Assembly (NCBI RefSeq): GCF_001571145.1
Contig: NZ_BCTF01000001.1
Location: 62,001-126,000, forward strand
Source of the DNA: Hydrogenophaga flava NBRC 102514
Lineage (GTDB): Bacteria > Pseudomonadota > Gammaproteobacteria > Burkholderiales > Burkholderiaceae_C
Direction of reading: 5' to 3'
Length of the DNA: 64,000 bases
Shown one piece after another: positions 61,308-64,000 of the stretch. Numbering within the stretch: the first letter of the stretch is position 1; each line of letters starts with the position of its first letter. The notes under the pieces were generated by a model. That model was given only the letters and a program-made list of their open reading frames with translations, had not been told where the DNA came from and did no database searches. A program made the position numbers and the translations under genes.

Positions 61308-61751
61308 TCAGGTTTTGCAAGCGGGGGGTTGCATGTCCGGTTGCATCATGCTGTTGTGGTTGCCCTCGGTGTCGCGGAACACCACGTACTCGCCCACGCC
61401 GGGAATCGCCATCGGCTCGCCGATGACCTCGCCGCCCGCGTCGCGCACCCGCTGCATCGCGGCGCGGATGTCGGGCACGCCGATCACCACCGAGGGGTGC
61501 TGCATCGGCCAGTCGGCGTTGAAGGGGAACAGGCCGCCGTTGATCGAGGCCAGCGCGGCCTCGGGTGGCATGGGCGGGCGGGCGCCGGCCGGTGCGGTGT
61601 TGACGAGCATGTAGTCGCCCATCTGGGGGCCGAGGAACTGGCGGGTCCAGCCGAAGGCGGCGGCGTAGAAGCGCGCAGCGCGCTCGCGGTCCTTGTAGGG
61701 CATTTCAAAGTGCACGACGGCGCACATGGGGACGGTGGCGGTGGTGGTCAT
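61308..61751 (-). CDS. VOC family protein (glyoxalase/bleomycin-resistance fold)
   Basis: A 147-residue VOC protein: VVHFEMPYKDRERAARFYAA with the first His, GWTRQFLGPQMGDYMLVNTA, and the C-terminal GVGEYVVFRDTEGNHNSMMQ. Start ATG 61751 with GAGGAGA upstream; the frame extends nine codons further. It is separated by 16 bases from the DGPF gene in the ECF-associated cluster. Confidence 0.83.
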   Translation of the reverse strand: MTTTATVPMCAVVHFEMPYKDRERAARFYAAAFGWTRQFLGPQMGDYMLVNTAPAGARPPMPPEAALASINGGLFPFNADWPMQHPSVVIGVPDIRAAMQRVRDAGGEVIGEPMAIPGVGEYVVFRDTEGNHNSMMQPDMQPPACKT

Positions 61752-61761
61752 GGGTGTCTCC

Positions 61762-62205
61762 TCAGCTGGGGGTTTCACAGAGTTCCTTGAGCGCTTGCAA
61801 GGCCTTGGGCCAGGTCTGGTTCATCCAGTCCTCGTAAGTGCCGAACACATCGCAGTCGACGCGCAGGCGGGTGCCGCCGGCCTCGTCGGCAAAGCTGTAG
61901 TTCTCGAAACACGGTGCCCAGGCGCGCACCGCCTCGCTGGTGGTGTCCTCCACCCCGTTCTGGATCATGCCGAGGTGGCGGATCGAGACGAACTCGGCCG
62001 GCCGGTGTTCGGCGATCTCGGCCACCATGCCATCGCCATTGGGCCCCAGGAAGCGGATGGGAGTGCCGGCTTCCCAGCTGCCCTCATAGCGCGAGCCTTC
62101 GCTGAACGTTGCGGTCCAGCGTTCGTAGGTGGGTGCATACAGCGTGGTGCGCCAGACGCGTTCGCGCGGCGCGGCGATGTGGATGTCGAACTGCAGGGTG
62201 GGCAT
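61762..62205 (-). CDS. SRPBCC (AHSA1-like) domain protein
   Basis: A 147-residue START/AHSA1-type ligand-binding domain: FDIHIAAPRERVWRTTLYAP, YERWTATFSEGSRYEGSW and the C-terminal WPKALQALKELCE. These helix-grip proteins bind hydrophobic ligands. Such genes accompany ECF sigma factors of this type. It lies 10 bases upstream of the VOC gene. Confidence 0.83.
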   Translation of the reverse strand: MPTLQFDIHIAAPRERVWRTTLYAPTYERWTATFSEGSRYEGSWEAGTPIRFLGPNGDGMVAEIAEHRPAEFVSIRHLGMIQNGVEDTTSEAVRAWAPCFENYSFADEAGGTRLRVDCDVFGTYEDWMNQTWPKALQALKELCETPS

Positions 62206-62286
62206 GGCGGGCTCCTTCGTGGCGTCAACCTCACGACGAAGCAGCCTGCGCGAATTCGACAGGCGCGATCTACGGGATTACCCGGA

Positions 62287-62652
62287 TCAGGCGCGACTCT
62301 CGTCGAAACAGGGCGCCAGCGCCCGCACCTCCACCGTGCACCACTGCGCGGCCGGGCATTCGTGGGCCAGCGCGATGGCCTGCTCGCGCGTCACGTTCTG
62401 CAAAAGGAAGAAGCCGCCGATCATTTCCTTGGCCTCGGCGAACGGACCGTCCACGGTCTGGGCCTGCCCGCTGGCGTGGCTCACGCGCACCGCACCGTCC
62501 AGCCCCGCCAGCGACTCCACCGCCTTGAGCTGGCCCTGGGCGGCCAGCCGCTCGCCGAACGCGACCATCGCCGCGTAGGCTGCGCGACCCTCGGCCTCGG
62601 TGCGGGTGGCGCGCTGGCCGACGGGTTCGTGGATCAGGAGCATGTAGGACAT
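62287..62652 (-). CDS. YCII-related (DGPF) protein 2
   Basis: A 121-residue YCII-fold protein: MSYMLLIHEPVGQRATRTEA, DGPF in TVDGPFAEAKEMIGGFFLLQ and HECPAAQWCTVEVRAL. It is the first gene of the leftward ECF42-associated cluster, 81 bases before the SRPBCC gene. Its upstream region (62653-62789) is shared with the divergent BLUF gene and contains the palindrome CGCCAGTTCTGGCG at 62726-62739. Confidence 0.87.
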   Translation of the reverse strand: MSYMLLIHEPVGQRATRTEAEGRAAYAAMVAFGERLAAQGQLKAVESLAGLDGAVRVSHASGQAQTVDGPFAEAKEMIGGFFLLQNVTREQAIALAHECPAAQWCTVEVRALAPCFDESRA

Positions 62653-62725
62653 CGGGGGCTTTCGCGGGAGGACAGGCTGCGCATGCTACACAGGGGCCTG
62701 CTGGCGGAAAAGCGCTGTGTTGACC

Positions 62726-62739
62726 CGCCAGTTCTGGCG
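62726..62739. promoter_or_regulatory. Palindrome CGCCAGTTCTGGCG in the DGPF/BLUF divergent region
   Basis: A 6-bp-arm inverted repeat with a 2-base centre, directly after TTGACC (62720-62725) and 51 bases before the BLUF ATG. It could be an operator or the ECF promoter region. I could not assign promoter hexamers with confidence. Confidence 0.35.
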
Positions 62740-62789
62740 TTCGCCCGAAAACCACAGGGCTAGGATGGACACAACCTCCCGGATCTGCC

Positions 62790-63206
62790 ATGGCGCTCTA
62801 CGAAATCATCTACACCAGCCTGGCCTCGCGCGACCTGCCGCCCGAGGAACTCGCGCAGCTGCTCGACAAGGCCCGCGCCCACAACGCCTCGCAGGGCATC
62901 ACCGGCATGATGATCTACCACCGGCGCGAGTTCATGCAGTTGCTCGAAGGTGAGCAGGCGGCGGTGCAGGCGCTCTACGAGCGCATCGCCGGCGACCCGC
63001 GGCACCAGCAGCTGCGCAAGATCTGGGACGGCCCGATCCGCGAGCGCGGCTTCTCCGACTGGGGCATGGCCTTCGTGGCGCCCGACGAACTGGCGCTGCG
63101 CGAGAAGCCGGGCTACCAGGACCTGCTGGCCCAGGGCCCGCGCCATGCACCCAGCGACTCGACCGGCAAAAAGCTGCTGCTGACGCTGCGCGACGACTTC
63201 CTCTGA
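62790..63206 (+). CDS. BLUF-domain blue-light photoreceptor
   Basis: A 138-residue stand-alone BLUF protein. The flavin-binding residues are all in place: Tyr8 (EIIYTSLAS), Asn32 (AHNASQGITGMMIYH), Gln50 (REFMQLLEGE) and Trp91/Met93 (FSDWGMAFV). Blue light rearranges the Tyr-Gln-flavin hydrogen bonds and changes the protein surface. There is no fused output domain, so it must act through a partner. It is divergent from the ECF-associated cluster. Confidence 0.93.
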   Translation: MALYEIIYTSLASRDLPPEELAQLLDKARAHNASQGITGMMIYHRREFMQLLEGEQAAVQALYERIAGDPRHQQLRKIWDGPIRERGFSDWGMAFVAPDELALREKPGYQDLLAQGPRHAPSDSTGKKLLLTLRDDFL

Positions 63207-63290
63207 GCCCCTGGGGGCACACAAGCCCATACCCGGGCAAGGCCTACCCTCCCATGGTGCAATTCCGTTTTGCATGCACAGGAGATCGCC

Positions 63291-63566
63291 ATGCCCAAGA
63301 CCTTTGAAACGTTCAAGAGCGTCGCCCTGGCCGAGGGCTATGACGAGGTGCTGGAACGGGTGTGGGCACCGGACACGGTGCTGGAGGAACACACACATCC
63401 GTTCGCGGTGAAGGCCAAGGTGGTGCAGGGCGAGATGTGGCTCACTGTGGGCGGCGAGACCCGGCACCTGGTGCCGGGCGATATGTTCGACCTGGAGTAC
63501 GGGGTGCCACACGCCGAGCGCTACGGCCCCGAAGGTGCGACCTACTGGGTGGCCCGGCTGAACTAG
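63291..63566 (+). CDS. Cupin-domain protein
   Basis: A 91-residue single-domain cupin. Motif 1 is LEEHTHPFAVKAKVVQGEMW and motif 2 is LVPGDMFDLEYGVPHAERYG, supplying His/Glu metal ligands. It could be a small isomerase, dioxygenase or storage-type cupin; nothing more specific can be said. ATG 63291 has CAGGAGA upstream; an ATG seven codons earlier is less likely. It lies 84 bases after the BLUF gene on the same strand. Confidence 0.85.
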   Translation: MPKTFETFKSVALAEGYDEVLERVWAPDTVLEEHTHPFAVKAKVVQGEMWLTVGGETRHLVPGDMFDLEYGVPHAERYGPEGATYWVARLN

Positions 63567-63660
63567 TTCGGGCCGACCGCCGGGACGAAGCACCACGTCG
63601 GCGCAACACGCAGATGGCCCGCAAAGCCAGCAACTGGCCCGGGTTCACGCCGATATTCCC

Positions 63661-63689
63661 CTCAAGGGCCGCGCGCCCGGCATCGATAC
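63661..63689 (+). promoter_or_regulatory. Weak candidate sigma-28 (FliA) promoter
   Basis: CTCAAG (63661-63666), 17 bases, then CGATAC (63684-63689), before a chemotaxis receptor gene. The flagellar sigma consensus in betaproteobacteria is CTCAAGTTT..GCCGATA; the spacing is one base off and the -10 is poor. The rest of the 230-base gap (63567-63796) holds no gene that I can support. Confidence 0.25.
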
Positions 63690-63796
63690 TGCCCAAACAC
63701 AGGGATGTATTTCATGCCCGTCCGGCCCGTGCGATCACGTGCCCAGGACGGCGCTGGTGTCGACACGTCCAGCCCCACCACACAAGGAAGCACCCC

Positions 63797-64000
63797 ATGA
63801 AACTGCGCAACCAGATCCTGAGCTTCGGCCTGGCCGGCGCCGCCCTTGCAGCGATGGTCGGCGGCATCGGGCTCGTCGCCTCGAACCAGCTGGGCGGATC
63901 GATCGACGAGGCGGTGCTGGCGAGTACCGCGCTGCAGGCCAGCCAGGAGGCGGACATGATGCACGACGCCATCCGTGGCGACGCGCAGCTCGCCTACCTG
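63797..64000 (+). CDS. Methyl-accepting chemotaxis protein (N-terminal part, cut by window)
   Basis: The first 68 codons of a chemoreceptor. MKLRNQILSFGLAGAALAAM and GGIGLVASNQLGGSIDEAVL form the N-terminal membrane helix and the start of the periplasmic four-helix ligand-binding region; ADMMHDAIRGDAQLAYL resembles the periplasmic helix of Comamonadaceae receptors. The signalling domain would lie beyond base 64000. GGAAG lies 8-12 bases before the ATG. Confidence 0.75.
   Translation, partial: MKLRNQILSFGLAGAALAAMVGGIGLVASNQLGGSIDEAVLASTALQASQEADMMHDAIRGDAQLAYL

Noticed and set aside
63567..63796. Short ORFs before the chemoreceptor gene
   Set aside because: None has a ribosome-binding site or recognisable sequence.
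1..64000. CRISPR arrays, tRNA/rRNA genes, insertion sequences, prophage or integrase genes
   Set aside because: Looked for regular repeats, clover-leaf ends, terminal inverted repeats and transposase motifs; none found.

Overview
The window is GC-rich, densely coded chromosomal DNA from what looks like a betaproteobacterium of the order Burkholderiales, most likely Comamonadaceae (Hydrogenophaga-like). This is inferred from protein families: several Bug/TctC-type binding proteins, liv-type transporters paired with acyl-CoA synthetases, a DUF1185 protein, a two-gene AtuA, and an ATM1-type exporter. I see no rRNA, tRNA, CRISPR array, transposase or integrase. About 62 protein genes are called; the first (a MATE transporter) and last (a chemotaxis receptor) run off the ends. 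No gap exceeds 300 bases.

Layout. 1-14 kb is mostly housekeeping: MATE efflux, a COG2509 FAD oxidoreductase, a glycine-zipper protein, htpX with a heat-shock-type promoter, a glutamine-synthetase-like enzyme, pyrC, a LysR regulator, a CoA transferase, an ATM1-type exporter and a YciA thioesterase. 14.2-24.5 kb is locus A: leftward, a two-gene AtuA, an enoyl-CoA hydratase and a GATase; rightward, a complete liv-type ABC importer with an acyl-CoA synthetase inside the operon. 24.5-33.5 kb is a nine-gene leftward catabolic operon (secreted tannase-like esterase, glutaryl-CoA-dehydrogenase-like enzyme, CoA transferase, FAH hydrolase, binding protein, extradiol-dioxygenase-like protein, aldehyde dehydrogenase, RutE-like reductase, tautomerase) divergent from a LysR gene. 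34.6-42 kb holds small regulator/enzyme pairs (MarR/tctC, HxlR/qorB) and orphan proteins. 42-50.8 kb is locus B: TetR, SDR, carboxyltransferase, acyl-CoA dehydrogenase, enoyl-CoA hydratase, biotin carboxylase, second acyl-CoA dehydrogenase and thioesterase, mostly with ATGA overlaps. 51-64 kb holds a Tim44-like protein, a TyrR-like sigma-54 activator divergent from dadA, a ChaA antiporter, a glycerophosphodiesterase, an ECF sigma factor with YCII/VOC/SRPBCC genes, a BLUF photoreceptor and a cupin.

The main discovery is that loci A and B appear to be two halves of one pathway. Together they carry counterparts of most of the acyclic terpene utilisation set (atuA, B, C, D, E, F, H and R). A near-identical 35-bp AT-rich element (32 of 35 positions) lies at 17641-17675 between the divergent arms of locus A and at 50809-50843 just upstream of the TetR gene heading locus B. 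The simplest reading is that this TetR protein controls both loci, coupling uptake and CoA activation (A) to dehydrogenation, beta-methyl carboxylation and hydration (B). The true substrate is not proven.

Other good regulatory signals are a perfect -24/-12 sigma-54 promoter before dadA, an RpoH-type promoter before htpX, an exact 18-bp tandem operator-like repeat at the MATE start, and a 14-bp perfect palindrome abutting the CoA-transferase start codon.
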